Under the pieces are notes generated by a model. That model ran no database searches. It was not told where the DNA came from and was given only the letters and a program-made list of their open reading frames with translations. From Paraglomus occultum (lineage: Eukaryota > Glomeromycota > Glomeromycetes > Paraglomerales > Paraglomeraceae), in contig CAJVPJ010000282.1 of assembly GCA_910592205.1 (NCBI GenBank), positions 1 to 30,955 of the forward strand: a stretch of DNA of 30,955 bases, written 5' to 3'. The position numbers and the translations under genes were made by a program. The stretch's first letter is position 1. The number at the start of each line of letters is the position of its first letter. This document shows positions 1 to 13,500 of this stretch, one piece after another.

Positions 1-1185
1 AGGGCAGCGACAAGAGCTAAATTGTGAAAAACCCCCTCTCGGCAGAACACACCTACGCAATTAATTGCTCTCCCAACACTATTATGGACGCCGACCGTAA
101 CAATACTACTCATTATCTTAATTCTGGCCATTATTATTTGTGAATTGTCTCTGCTTGCAACGCTGCGCTGTAGAGGTCTGGATTACATTTGGAATACCCC
201 ATTCGATATACACTAATAACTAAGGATTGTAATCGGTAAAATATTACTATAAGAGTTGGAAACACCAAGACTACTTATTTACTAACTCAAGGTCCATCTA
301 CTTCCTCTTTAATATTAGCCAGCATGACAATATTAAAACGTAAAAGTTTACTTTATTTAATCAGTCTCGTATAGCATTTCTCAAATGATGTGAAGTTGCA
401 GTTCATACATAGTATGTCCGAGTTGCCACACGTTGAAAGAGTGTTTTATAACAATCTTGAGGACGTCTTCCAACAACGTCATTGGTTACTCCTACTATTA
501 ATCAGGAAAGTTTTCAATACAAACGCGTTTATAATAATTAGACAATAATTCTAGCGCCAAATTCGATGGCAAGATCGACTCTATTTAACCGCGAGTCCCG
601 AAAGGGGTTTACACTTAAACCGACCACAATCCGATCAAGGAATGCATTATAATTACTTTATAAAGAACTATTCTGCTTGTAAGGACTATATATAGTAATA
701 ATGTACCAACAATATGGTATGGCTGTTGCTAATACATATGTACTGAGAGTTATTACGATTGCTTACATATTTAACCATCTTTTTACTTAAATTTGAAATT
801 TTTTTATGAGAAGCATTAGATTTTTATATATTAATATCAGGTAATTTAGGGTCAAATTAAATACTCTTCTACTTCTGTGCAGAGAATAAGTCACTATTTG
901 GATTTGTACTTGGGCAATATTACTATTATAATATTACTATATACTATTGTATTATTATTATTATAATGATCAGATCTGGTGGTTCCATAACTAGCTCACT
1001 GTTTAAAGTTTATTAATTGAGTAAAATAAACTCAGTTTTATCATTATGGCTTTTAAACTTGTTTTTAAGATAAGCATCACATAATAAAAATTTTATTCAA
1101 TTTCCAAGCAAATTGACATATTATACTCTGATAAATACCAGGCTATTCTAACTAATACTCATGTGTCAAATCTCTTTGCTTTTTA
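1..1185. other. Gene-free AT-rich stretch downstream of the LRR gene
   Basis: I see no convincing coding region, RNA gene or structured repeat here. The only useful signal is an AATAAA on the minus strand at 1097-1092, about 89 bases beyond the stop codon of the minus-strand LRR gene, which could be its polyadenylation signal. Confidence 0.5.
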
Positions 1186-4100
1186 TTATCTTGTGAAAAA
1201 TTTGAGCAATTTGGTGAGTATGCCATGATCATACTCCAGCAACATCAGAGTAGAACTGTATTTTTTGAGATATATCAAAGCTCTTACCCCTGTAATTCCT
1301 ATCTCATTGGATCGCAGTTTCAAAGAAGTCAGTGTGGAATTGAATTCTATGGCCCGAGCTAAACTTGTTGCTCCACGACTTCCAATATTATTACTTTCTA
1401 AATTTAAAGCACATAAAGATGAATTTGATTTCAAGGCTTCTGCCAAAGAACACACATCCACACAAATATGGTTGTGAGAAAGATCCAAAGTAGTCAGTGA
1501 AGAATTGCAACTCAAAGCTTCTGCCAAATATGTCACTGCATGACCATAGAAATTATAGCATAAAACTAAAGATTTCAAAACTGAATTAGATTTCAAGGCC
1601 TCTGCTATAGCTTCTACACCATAATCTCCTATATAATTGTCTCCTAAATCCAAGGATGTCAAAGAAGTCATTGTGTTTAAAACCTTTGCCAAAAATTTTG
1701 CTCCTTCACCTCTAATATCATTACAAGACAGGTTCAATTCAGCCAAAGAAGTGTTAAACTCTAAAGCCCTTGACAATGTAATTGCTCCTTTTATCCCAAT
1801 ATTATTCTGACTAAGATTCAGAACAGTCAAAGAACAATATTGCACAACCTTTGCCAAAGCTGCTGCACCCACAGGTCCAATCCTACTATTGAATAGCTTT
1901 AGAGAGCTCAAATGAGGGCTCGACTTTAGAATCTGTGCTAAAGCAACTGCTCCTGCATCTCCAATTGTTGTCTCTGTCTCTAAGGATTTTTGAAAAGACT
2001 TTGATTCTATCATTTTTGCCAAGGCTGCTTCTTTTTTAGCATTAAACTTATTGTGATATATATTTAATGTGAACAGACTTGACTTTAATTTTAAAGCTGT
2101 CATCAAGCTTTCTGCACTAGCATTTCCAATAGCATTATAAGATAGATTTAAAAACATCAAAGTATAATTATGTTTTAAGAATTGTGCCAAAACAATTGCT
2201 CCTTCACTTTTAATATCATTTTCTTTTAGATTTAAAAATATCAGATTGGTGGGATTTGATCCTAGAGCCTTTGCCAAAGCGAATGCTCCTTCATTTGCAA
2301 TATTATTGTTACTGAGATCCAAAGAAACCAGGAAAGGATTGTCTTCTAAAACCTTTGCCAATGCAGCCGCTCCTTCATGTCCAATATTATTTTCACTAAG
2401 GTTTAGATACTTCAAAAAATGATTGAATTTCAATGCATTTGCCAAAATTGTTACACCTGCATCTTCAATATAATTTTTACTGAGATTTAAAATTGATAAA
2501 GTTGAATTGTGCCTTAAAGCAGTTGCCAAATATTTTACTCCAGTAATTTCAATATTATTTCCCTTAAGATTTAAAGAGATCAAAGAGCATTTAGATTGTA
2601 AGGCCTTTCCCAGTTCTTCTACACCTGTACTTTCAATTTCATTCTGACACAAATTTAATGAAAGTAATGTACGATTAAACTTAAGAGCTTTGCCCAAGGC
2701 TGTTGCACCTACATGTCTAATATGGTTCAACTTTAGATTCAAAAAAGTCAGAGAAGGTTTGGAACTGAGAGCTTTCCCCAAAGCTACTACTCCTAAATCA
2801 CTGATATAATTTGATTGCAAATTTAAGGAAATCAGTTTGGATTGCTTTGTGGAAGCTCCAGCAAAATCTGCCATTCCTGCATTTCCAATATGGTTTAGTC
2901 GTAAATTTAAATTTACAAGATGGCTGTTTGACTTAAAAGCTTTTGCCAAGGCTGTAGCTCCTGCATTTCCAATCTGATTATGATATAAATTTAAAAACGC
3001 CAGACCAACATCTAGTTTTAAAGCTGTTGCTAAAGCTGATGCTCCTGCATTGCCAATCTTATTATATGCAAGATTTAATGAAAATAGAGAAGAATTTGAC
3101 TCTAAAGCTTTACCTAAAGCTGCTGCTCCACAATCTCCAATATTATTCAATTGGATGTTGAGATAAATTAATGAATTTAAACCCAAAGCCTTTGCTAACA
3201 TTGTAGTGCCTGTATCTCCAATCTTATTCTCACTAAGATCCAGAAATTTTAGAGCAGAATTTGACTCCAAGACTTTTGCTAATGCTGTACATCCAGCATC
3301 ACCTATCTGGTTAGCACTGAGATTCAACCAAGCCAAGGAAGTATTGGTTTCTAGAGCTTTAGCCAAAATTACTATATCCATATCTCTGATGCAATTATAC
3401 TCGAGATTCAAAGAGACAATAGTAGATGTTGATTCTAGAGCCTTTGTTAAAACTGTCAAGCTTGCACTTTCACTTCCAATCTTGTTATTAGTAAGATTCA
3501 AACTAATACTAAAAGAATCCTCTAATGCCCTTGTCAAGCCCTTTGCTCCTGTATCTCGAATAAGATAACTGCCACTTAAAGTTATTACATTATGCTTGTA
3601 TAATGCCTGCAACTTTTTATAAACATTTTCACAAGATGGTCCTTGTTTCCAATAAACATAAGGACGACCAGCATAGTGCCATTCAAGATAAGGTCTCTTA
3701 CCAAAATCTATACAATACAAACAGTCTAAACAGACCATGATGTATTCAATGGGTATTCCATCTGAAACGATTTGATAATATTGAACACCCTTATCAAATG
3801 ATGTCTCTTTAGTTGAGATTTCCAACAGGACTCTCCCAAGATTGATAATGTCATGTTCGAAAGATGTTTGAGCTTTGCATACTTCATCTTGTGCCATCTG
3901 TTTTACTACATAGGATAGACCAAATCCACTTAATTTTGCAATGCCAGATTTGATCAGAACGTTTTCAGATGACTAAAGTGAAACCATGATATACAAAGTA
4001 AGTAAAATATATTAATATACAGAGAGGTATAATAATAAGGTATAATAATAATCAATATTAATGTGACAAATACCAAATCCTTGTGGATTATACCAAGTTC

Positions 4101-4718
4101 GTGCAAATATTTCAATCCACTAGTAACATTCAATCCAAGATCACACTTGTCTTTCCACGTTAACTCATCAAAGTGATTGATCAAGTATGTATGTAGCGTC
4201 TCATTTTCAGCAAATTCAAAAATTAATTGATAGTCACCGTAATTGTCTATAATGTGAAATGAGTCAGTCAGCCTGTATCGTTCAATCATTTCTAGTAAAA
4301 TAAGACTGATATACCTCTGCATACGCCTAAAAACTTAATGATATTTGGATGCTCCTTTATTTTCTTTTCAATTCTCAGCTACGTATATCGATTAATCGAC
4401 TCGTTAGTATTGATGAGGCGCAAGTTAATATAATACAAATGATATCATCGATCGTAAAACTCTAATAACCTCTTTGACAAGCTCACTGCGTAATTCTTTC
4501 GTACAGTTGTAACAGCCGTTCACCACAGACTTGATCAGAACGGGTGTTCCAGTTCCAGAGCACTTCAACTCAGCATTGTATGTTCTAATGCTGCCGCTAC
4601 TAATAGGCGTAGGGCTCAAGGTAATATCATTTTCTGAATAGCAGGCAACTAACCCTTCCTTTACGCTTTGCTTTAAAAAATCTTGATACAAATCGTTGAC
4701 CACTTGTTTCCGAGACAT
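1186..4718 (-). CDS. Pseudokinase-LRR fusion protein, four exons
   Basis: Predicted protein of about 1090 residues in four exons: 4718-4470, 4378-4315, 4246-4074 and 3972-1186. Introns of 91, 68 and 101 bp are all GT..AG and in phase. Residues 1-285 resemble a TKL-type kinase. Visible landmarks are a VAIK-like lysine (K63 in VLIKS), a conserved HPNIIKF, the catalytic loop HKDL (159-162) followed by SSEN, and the helix-F segment DIINLG. The glycine loop is not recognisable, the DFG motif reads GFG (G178 replaces Asp), and there is no APE motif, so phosphotransfer is doubtful. The C-lobe carries a small internal duplication (RPYLEWHYAG / RPYVYWKQG) before PSCENVYKKL. Residues 290-1070 are about 28 ribonuclease-inhibitor-type LRRs. 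The start was chosen because the N-lobe begins shortly after it. The role is not known; LRR arrays usually bind proteins, and a receptor or scaffold role is inference. Confidence 0.85.
1249..3588 (-). repeat. LRR array, about 28 units of 28 residues (84 bp)
   Basis: Successive units follow a pattern close to LxxLNLSxNxIGxxGAxALAKAL with a spacer such as xxNSS, typical of RNI/NLRC3-like LRRs. At DNA level the period is about 84 bp, and short words encoding N-x-I-G recur throughout. Units are diverged rather than identical. The region near 1960-2090 is irregular: one unit loses its leucine core (around FQKSLETETT), so the solenoid may be kinked or broken there. The last unit before the C-terminus is also degenerate. 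Confidence 0.9.
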
Positions 4719-5897
4719 GTTGAGACAAAAAAACTATTGTTACGTTGATTACGATCATTCTTTAGCTCATATATTAGCATGGGAATTCGATAACTGTCAC
4801 GTGATATGATAGCGATGTTAGCTATTACCATAATTGGGTGTAGGCTAAATTCTGTGCCACATCTGCTGAGATCGGATATCATGTGATATCAGATCATGTT
4901 TCGGAAACAAAGTTGTTCAACTTAACGTTTTGCCTTTGTCTGTTAATTCAGGCTGAGCTTTATTATAATATCGATTTTGGAATACATGGTTGAACTCAAG
5001 TCGGGTGAGTTGACGTTACCCTTATTTTCACTGACTAGAGCGCGCTATTTGTGTTTTTACTTACGATAGATAAGACATCAAATGTTAGAATGTTTCAGAA
5101 GAGCGCTGTGAATAATGTTACAAATGCATCTATTCATGTATTGGAGGATAGAGGAGAGTGGTAGTAGAGAGCGGGTAGTTAGTTTCAAAGATCTTTAATT
5201 TTAAGAATAGTGTTTATAATTTAATTTATTATTATCACATGATACCCAATTGTGGTGGCGCTCATAGGTTTTGTGGCAATCTGCAGCAGACGTAGCACAA
5301 AATCTGCACCGCTTTATAGCCTTACCCCCGTAATCGGAAATATCACATTTCAATCGTGATAATCTTTACTGATAACGTCGAGTTGAACTGTCGATCAATC
5401 ATCGTATTCGAAATAGACACGTCTTATACTTTTCAAAAGATCCGCCTCTTCTGATATCTCTGAAACAGTGATATAATTGTCTTAATAAACAGTTTTTGAT
5501 TATGAAATTTTGATAGCTAATTTATTTAATTGACACAATATTTTCCATGCTGGGATTCAAATATTAAACAACAGACGTTGTTATTGTCTTTATGTGCAAA
5601 AATTTATGATGAGAATATTGTTTGTTAAGACATGGAATTGTCTTTTGCCCTTTACCGTTCTTAATGAGCAACGTACATAGTAAATTCAGAATTCTCAGAT
5701 CTCGTTTACTTTTTTAAAGTGAGTTGGTTAGAGTAAATTATTGTGGATAGAAACTAGACGTATGTCAACGTATATTAGTATAGTTTTTTGAGTAATAGAT
5801 AAATATTGTGCAATGCATACACGGAAGAGCTGTAAAATGAGCGAAAGTAATTTTTTAGTTTTGAATAATCCAATTCATATTTAATTGATGTCCACCG

Positions 5898-5976
5898 AAA
5901 AAAGGTAAGCTTTAAATTTTTTTACTTGAAGGAAATCTTCTTGTCAGGCAAAATGTTTAGAAAGCTTACCTTTTTT
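5898..5976. repeat. Inverted repeat, 16-bp perfect arms
   Basis: The arm AAAAAAGGTAAGCTTT at 5898-5913 is followed after 47 bases by its exact reverse complement at 5961-5976. It could form a hairpin or mark a decayed small element. No target-site duplication was obvious. Confidence 0.6.
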
Positions 5977-6462
5977 TGATTTGTGTGTAAGATTTGCCAC
6001 CATTTTGGTAAATCCTTGACTGTACTTACGACTAACACACTTTTGCGAGTATTAGTATTAGAAAAATCTACGAGATTTGTAAGCGGGTTCTCGCTTAAAT
6101 TGAGTTTAACTTAGACAACGAGAAACCACAAAAGTTAGTATGATACGAGATTGATGTCAGCGATATCATCAACAAGTGCAACAAAGAACAATCGTGTTTT
6201 TTTGAACTGTACATTATTTAAAATTGTACAATAAACGCTAGCTTACAAGCGCGAGCAGTATGTATTACGTAAACTACTTTATATGAAAGCAGATTACTAT
6301 TAAAAGGTATCATATTAAACGACTTAATAAACGACCTAATAAACGACTTTTTCTTCAAATTCATAAACAGCAGAAAAGAAGTCGAACTTAAAAGGTTTTT
6401 CGACCACTTGTAATAATTATCATAATCAATATGAACATGTAATAGTTTAACATTAATTACCA

Positions 6463-6482
6463 TATATATATATATATATATA
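6463..6482. repeat. TA dinucleotide microsatellite
   Basis: About ten consecutive TA units lie in non-coding DNA between the two divergent genes. Confidence 0.85.
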
Positions 6483-7521
6483 ATTAATCGTTTTGATTGT
6501 TTGGAAAATAGTAAGTAGTCAAAATGCTAAATATTCTGTGAGATAACGATCAAAGCAAGTGACTTTTACAAGAAAAAATCTCGTTTATTTCCACGAACAC
6601 CGTAAAATAGTGCTTCTTACGTTAGTTACAATTCCAATAACGGGAGCCTTAGTCTGGTATTATACAACGCTTACTTAAAAACCCCTACCTTTTATACAAA
6701 TAACAATAAATATTCTATTACAAGAAAGAAATTAAACATGTAATTATTACTTAGATAATCGCATACTTGACTGACTGCACTCAGAATTGTCCCAAAATAT
6801 ACAGCGTTGCAAACTGTAAAAGACGTTTTACAGGTTATTAAAATTAACGATAGCGATATTTACAGTAGAATTATATCGCTTTTATTTTGAACAATAGTGG
6901 GTTTCGGGGATTAGAATATACTCGCAGACCTTTGAAAATTATCAAGCTATTGTAGAACATAAACTTTAATCGCTAAAAAGCACAGATGTTGTTATCACTG
7001 TTGTTATTATTATATTGTACAGACAGCTCAATTCTCGAATTTCCGAGATGATGCATTTCGCCCCTTTGATAACCTAAAAATGGTTGCCCTCTGTGAAATG
7101 ATTTTCACACAAAATCACAAGATGCAACGATTGGTTTGTCATACCTGCTCTAAAAGGACCGACAATTAATCAATAACGATATCAGACTGCAAATCAGAGA
7201 ATATGTATGCACGGGCTCGAGCTAAAACTATAATAAATGACCCTTATCCTCAGATAAGCTTTTTTTAGCCTTTTTGTTTACTTTCTCGAAAAAGACATGG
7301 TAATTTCCTCAAATAAATGATTGGCTGGTGTAACGATATTACATTCGCTAATAATAGAATATCGGAAGCCCTTCTCCGGTATTAATAAAGAATGCATCAT
7401 TTCTAAACTCTGCTCTTCCCCAAAAAAGCAGAATAACAATATAAAAGCACAACGATTCAAATTTTCTACCAAAAAATAAGAAACGAAGATAACAAAAAGC
7501 ATTAACACATCCCTTTGATGC

Positions 7522-10500
7522 ATGACTCCAATGTCTCACAATTTATCAGTCGATTGTTGTTCAGAGAATGACATAATTGTACCCGATAACAATGGCAAGG
7601 CGATCATGAAACATTCTGGGATGGCCGTTACGATAAAAGAGACGTCTTTTTTCTGGAATAAAGACGGACACCGTAAAGATGAACTACTAAGCAAACTTGT
7701 CAAAGAGGTAGTTATCGTTATCGATCTCATGCTATTTTCGTTCTTATTGTCTATCTTACAAAAAACTGATTCGTATACTAATTATCGCTCATTAGCTGGA
7801 TAACCATAAACGGATAAATGATCATCCGAACATCATTCGATTTTCATGTCTATTAATAGGTACCCAGTTAATTATATTTCGAAATTAAGATTGTGGCGCA
7901 TGAAACTAATATCATTTACATATCAGATCGACATGATAATTTTAAGCTGGTTTTCGATTTTGTTGATGGTGGAAGTTTACGTGAATACTTGGCAAATAAC
8001 TTTGATACTTTGACGTGGAAAGACAAGTACAAACTTGCTCTGGAAATTACCAATGGAATAAAATATCTACATGAGCTTGACATAATCCACAAGAACTTGG
8101 TATTTAAATCTTCGTCGTCGTCGTCGTCGTCATCCTTTGTATTAGTATACATATTAATATATTCAATTTTATTTAGTCTTCCGAAAGTATCCTCATTCAA
8201 AACGGAGTGGCAAAAATATCGACTTTTGATTTATTAACAACGTCGGCACACGCTAGTCCAACGACCAAGAATCAAGATGACACGGTATATATTGATAACA
8301 CTTTATGCGATCATAGGAAAAATTCCAACATATTTAGTCTCGGGGTAATACTCTGGGAGATTTCTAGTGGAAAACTTCCATACAGAGAACTTACTCAGAA
8401 CCATAAATGCATTTGTTCTGGAACACCTGAACTATACGTCAGACTATACTCAGCATGTTGGGACAAAATTCCTGAAAAGCGGCCATCATGCAAAGAAGTA
8501 TACGACCAACTAGCCTTGTTCCAGAAATTAAATCATCTAAATAGACTGTTGGAAACTAAACGGAAAGATGCATGTTTACTGAACAAAAGAGGAGATGTTT
8601 ATCGCAAGCTCAAGGAATACAAAACTGCACTACACGATTTCAATGAGTCATTAAAAATTAGAGCAGATGACGCATGGACATTGAGTAGGCGGGGTTATGT
8701 CTACTACTGGCTTAGTCGACATGATCAGGCATTCTGTGACCTCAATAAATCATTAGCACTTAAACCAGATGACGTCTGGGCATTGAACAAACGAGGGTAT
8801 GTCTATTACATGCTAGGCCAATATGACAAGTCATTAAAAGATTTTAACAAATCATTGAAAATTAACTCGGACAATAATGCATATGCGTTGAGTAGAAGGG
8901 GGTATATTTATTACATATTCAATCGATATGCGAACGCGCTAAACGATTTGTATAGATCATTGGAAATCAAATCGAATAAAATATTTGCACTAAACAGAAG
9001 AGGATACGTTTATTGTGCGATCAAGCTGTATAACAACGCATTAAACGATTTCAACAAGACATTAAAATTTGAACCATCTAACACATGGGCATTGAGCAGA
9101 AGAGGACATGTCTATCACATGCTTGATCAAAATACCAACGCGTTAAACGATCTCAACCTGGCATTGACGATTGAACCGAATAATGCGTACGCATTGAGTG
9201 TAAGAGGAAATGTCTATCGCACGGTCAATCGTCATTACGATGCATTAAACGATTTAAGCAAGTCGCTGGAATATGAACCAAATAATGCATGGACATTGAG
9301 CAAGCGAGGAGCTGTCTCTTGCAGTCTTAAAAATTATGACAACGCGTTGAGGGATCTTAATCAATCGTTGAAAGTTGAACCGGATAATGCGTTCGCGTTG
9401 AGCATTAGAGGAAACGTCCATTATTATTTAAATCAATATCACGACGCGTTGAAAGATCTTAACAAGTCATTGGAGATTGAACCACATGATGCGTTTACTT
9501 TGAGTATACGAGGAAACGTCTACTATATGCTTGGTCGTTATAATAAGGCACTTGATGATCTCAACAGCTCATTAAAAGTTGAACCAAATGATGCATTTGC
9601 TTTGAGTATACGGGGAAATGTCTACATCTGGATTAAAAAGTATGAAAATGCCTTAACTGATCTCAACAAGTCACTGGATATTGAACCAGATGATGCATGG
9701 ACGTTGAGCAGACGGGGATATGCCTATTATCATCTTGAAGACTATGACAATGCATTGAAAGATCTCAACAAGTCATTACTGGTCAGACCCAAAAATATTT
9801 GGGTATTGCGACTTGTAGGTGATGTTTATTGTCAGCTTGAGCAGTATGATAATGCATTGAACTATCTTGGTCAGATATTGGAAATTGAACCAGATAACAT
9901 TCTTGCACTTGAGAAAAGAGGACATGCTTATCACATGCTTGATCAATATGATAATGCCATTGCAGATCTCAACAAAGCTTTGGTGCTTGACCCAAATAAT
10001 GCATCTGCATTGAGTAGAAGAGGATACGCGTATTGCATGCTTGGTCAGTATAATGATGCATTAAAAGATCTCGATGAATCTTTAAAGATTGAACCAGATA
10101 ATGTGTTTGCCTTGAGCAGAAGAGGATATGTTTATTGCATGCTTAAGAATTGTGACAATGCGTTGAATGATTTAAATACATCATTAAAGATAAAGTCAGA
10201 CGATGCATGGGCGTTGAGTCGAAGGGGATATGTCTATTGCGAGCTTAATCAACACCGCAATGCATTAAATGATTTCAACAAATCATTGTCAATTCAACCG
10301 AATAATGTCTGGACGTTAACTGAACGGGGACATACGTATCATATACTTGGCCAATACGACAAGGCATTGGAAGATTTCAATAGATTGTTGGAAATTAATC
10401 CTAATGACAGAGTTGGACTAAGTAAAAGAGGAAACACATATTCCGCGCTTGAACGTTATGACAATGCTTTGAGTGACTTTAATGAAGCTCTACATATTGA

Positions 10501-13500
10501 CGCATATGATGCATGGACATTGAGTAGAAGAGGACATGTTTACTACAAGCTTGAACAGTATCAAGATGCATTGGATGATCTCTGCAAATCATTGGAAATT
10601 AAACCGAACGACGTATGGACGTTGAGTAGAAAGGCATGCGTGCATTTTGCGGTTGATCAGTATGACGTAGCATTGGACGATCTCAACAAAGCATTAAAAA
10701 TTAGTCCTAATGATGCGTTCGCGTTGAGCAGAAGGGGAAACATATTTCGCGTGTTTGATCAATACGAAATTGCGTTGATAGATCTCAGCAGGTCTTTACA
10801 AGTCGAACCAGATAATGCTTGGACGCTGAGCAGAAGAGGATACGTTTACTTCAGGCTTGGTCAATGTCACGAAGCGTTAGACGATTTCAACAAATCATTG
10901 TCAATTAAACCAGACGACACGTGGACGTTGAGCAGACGGGGTTGTCTCTATTACGTCGTTAATAGTCATGCTAAGGCATTGGCTGATTTTAACAAGCTGT
11001 TGACACTTGAACCGGAGGATACAATTGCTCTCAGTAGAAGAGGATATGTACATTCCATGCTTGATCAGTATGATAGTGCATTGAAGGACTTTAACAAAGC
11101 TTTAGAAATTGAACCAAACGATGCGTGGACGTTGGGTAAAAGAGGTTATGCCTATTGCATGCTCGGACAATATTCTCATGCACTGAACGATTTCAATACG
11201 GTATTGGAGATTGAACCGGATGATGCCTGGGTGTTGAGCAGAAAGGGATATGTTTATTATTTACTTGAGCAGTATGATGAAGCGTTGGCGATTTTTGACA
11301 AGGCTTTGACTATGAAACCGGATTGTGCGTTTACACTGGGAAAGAGAGGAGACATTCATTATATACTCAAACAGTATGACATTGCGCTAAGTGACCTGAA
11401 CAAGTCTTTAGAGATTGAACCGAGGGATAAATGGACGTTGAAAAAGCGAAGTCAAACGTATTACGCGCTTAATCAATATGACAACGCGTTGAATGACCTT
11501 GATGACTTTTTAGCGTTGGAACCGCAAAATGAACAGGTATTAAGTGAAAGAAGTCGGGTTTATTGCAAGCTTCATCGATTTGACAAGGCGCTGACTGATC
11601 TCAACAAGTTATTGGAAGCGAAGCCAGATGATGCATATGCTTTGAGTAGAAGGGGATATGTTCATTGCATGCTTGAACGAAATGACAAGGCACTAATCGA
11701 TCTTAATAAATCGATAGACATTAATCCGAATGACGCTTGGACATGGAGTAGAAGAGGACATGTCTATTGCATACTGGAACAAGGTGGCAACGCTCTGATT
11801 GATCTCAACAAGTCATTGGATATCAGACCAAATAACGCATGGGCGCTGAGCAGAAAGGGCTATGCTTACTGTCTGCTTGGTAAATACGACAACGCATTGG
11901 ATGATCTCAACAAGTCATTAGACATTAAACCTACCGATACATTTGCATTGAGAACAAGAGGAGAGGTTTATTACGTACTTGAACGGTATGACGATGCATT
12001 AAATGATCTAAACAAGTCTTTATCGCTTGAACCAAGTGATAAGCGGGCATTGAAGAAAAGAAGCGAGATTTATTACAAGCTTGGTCAATATGAAAATGCA
12101 ATAGACGACTATAATAGAATATTGGAGATTGAACCGAACGATGCGTGGATATTGGGTAGACGCGGAGATGCTTACTGCATGATGAAGCACTATGCTTATG
12201 CGTTAGACAATCTCGATAAAGCATTGAGAATTGAACCGAATAATGCATATGCGTTGAGAGCTAGGGGGAATGTCTATCTCATACTGTGTCAATACAACAC
12301 CGCCTTGGCAGATCTCGACCAATCCTTAACGGTTGAACCGAATAACGCATATGCGCTGAGCAAAAGGGGATACGTCTATTACAAGCTCAATCAACATGAC
12401 AACGCATTGAACGATCTTGGTATGGCGTTGGAGATGGAACCGCGCGATAAATGGGCGTTGGCCAAGAGAGGCGAGATTTATTTCACGCTTGATCAACATG
12501 AGAATGCATTGAAGGATCTTTGCGCATTGCTAGAGCTCGAACCGGATAATGTCGAGGCGCTGAGTAAGCGAGGATATATTTATTGCATGCTTAATGACTA
12601 CGATAAAGCGTTGAACGATCTCAATCTGGCGTCAGAAATTAAACCGGATGATGCATGGACGTTGAGTAGAAAGGGATATGTTCATAGTCTGCTTGGCGAA
12701 TACGACAATGCAGTACGTGACCTCAACCAATCGTTGAAGATTGAACCGCGAGATACATTTGCGTTGAGTAAAAGCGGAGAGGTGCATTATTTACTTTATC
12801 AATATGACGAAGCGTTAACTAGTCTCAACTTGCTAATCGGAATTGAGCCGCATAACGTATGGGCATTGAGAGCGAGAGGTAACATATATCATGAGTGCAA
12901 ACAGTATACCAATGCATTGGTTGACTTTAATACGTCATTACTTATCGAACCAAATGATGCGCGAACGTTGAGTCAGATAGGAGATGCCAAGATGCAGCTC
13001 AAGCTGTATAGTGACGCATTGACATTTCTCAACAATTCGTTACAGATTGAACCGAACGATGCGTTGACACTGAGTCGAAGGGGATGTACACAGTGCAATC
13101 TCAATCGTTATAACGAGGCATTGACCGATCTTACTAAATCGTTAGAAATTGAACCCAACGACGCATACGCATTGAGGATAAGGGGAGATGTCTATCATCA
13201 ACTCACCATGTATGAATGTGCGTTGAATGACTTTAACAAGTCATTGGCACTTGAACCGAATGTTGCGTTTTCATTAAAGAAAAGGGGAAATGTCTATTGT
13301 TGGCTCAAGCAATACGACAAGGCTCTCATAGACCTCAGCAAAGCGCTAAATCTTGAACCGCTTGACGCATGGACATTGGGCCGAAGGGGACACGCTTATT
13401 ATCAACTTAAAGATTATGAGAATGCTTTGAAGGATCTCACCACATCGTTGGGATATCAACCGCACAATGCGTGGCTACTAGCAGTAAGGGGCGATGTTCT

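Larger units (their letters stand above)
4719..7521. other. Intergenic region between the two divergent pseudokinase genes
   Basis: About 2.8 kb that should hold both promoters. I see no convincing gene. Scattered short open frames have no recognisable domain and biased, AT-rich composition. It contains a perfect 16-bp inverted repeat (5898-5913 with 5961-5976) and a TA dinucleotide run near 6463-6482, both listed separately. Confidence 0.5.

Noticed and set aside
3206-3568. 120-codon plus-strand open frame inside the LRR gene
   Set aside because: Antisense shadow of the LRR repeats, showing the same 84-bp periodicity.
11931-12248. 105-codon minus-strand open frame inside the TPR gene
   Set aside because: It is antisense to the TPR coding sequence and its openness follows from the repeat codon pattern; no domain.
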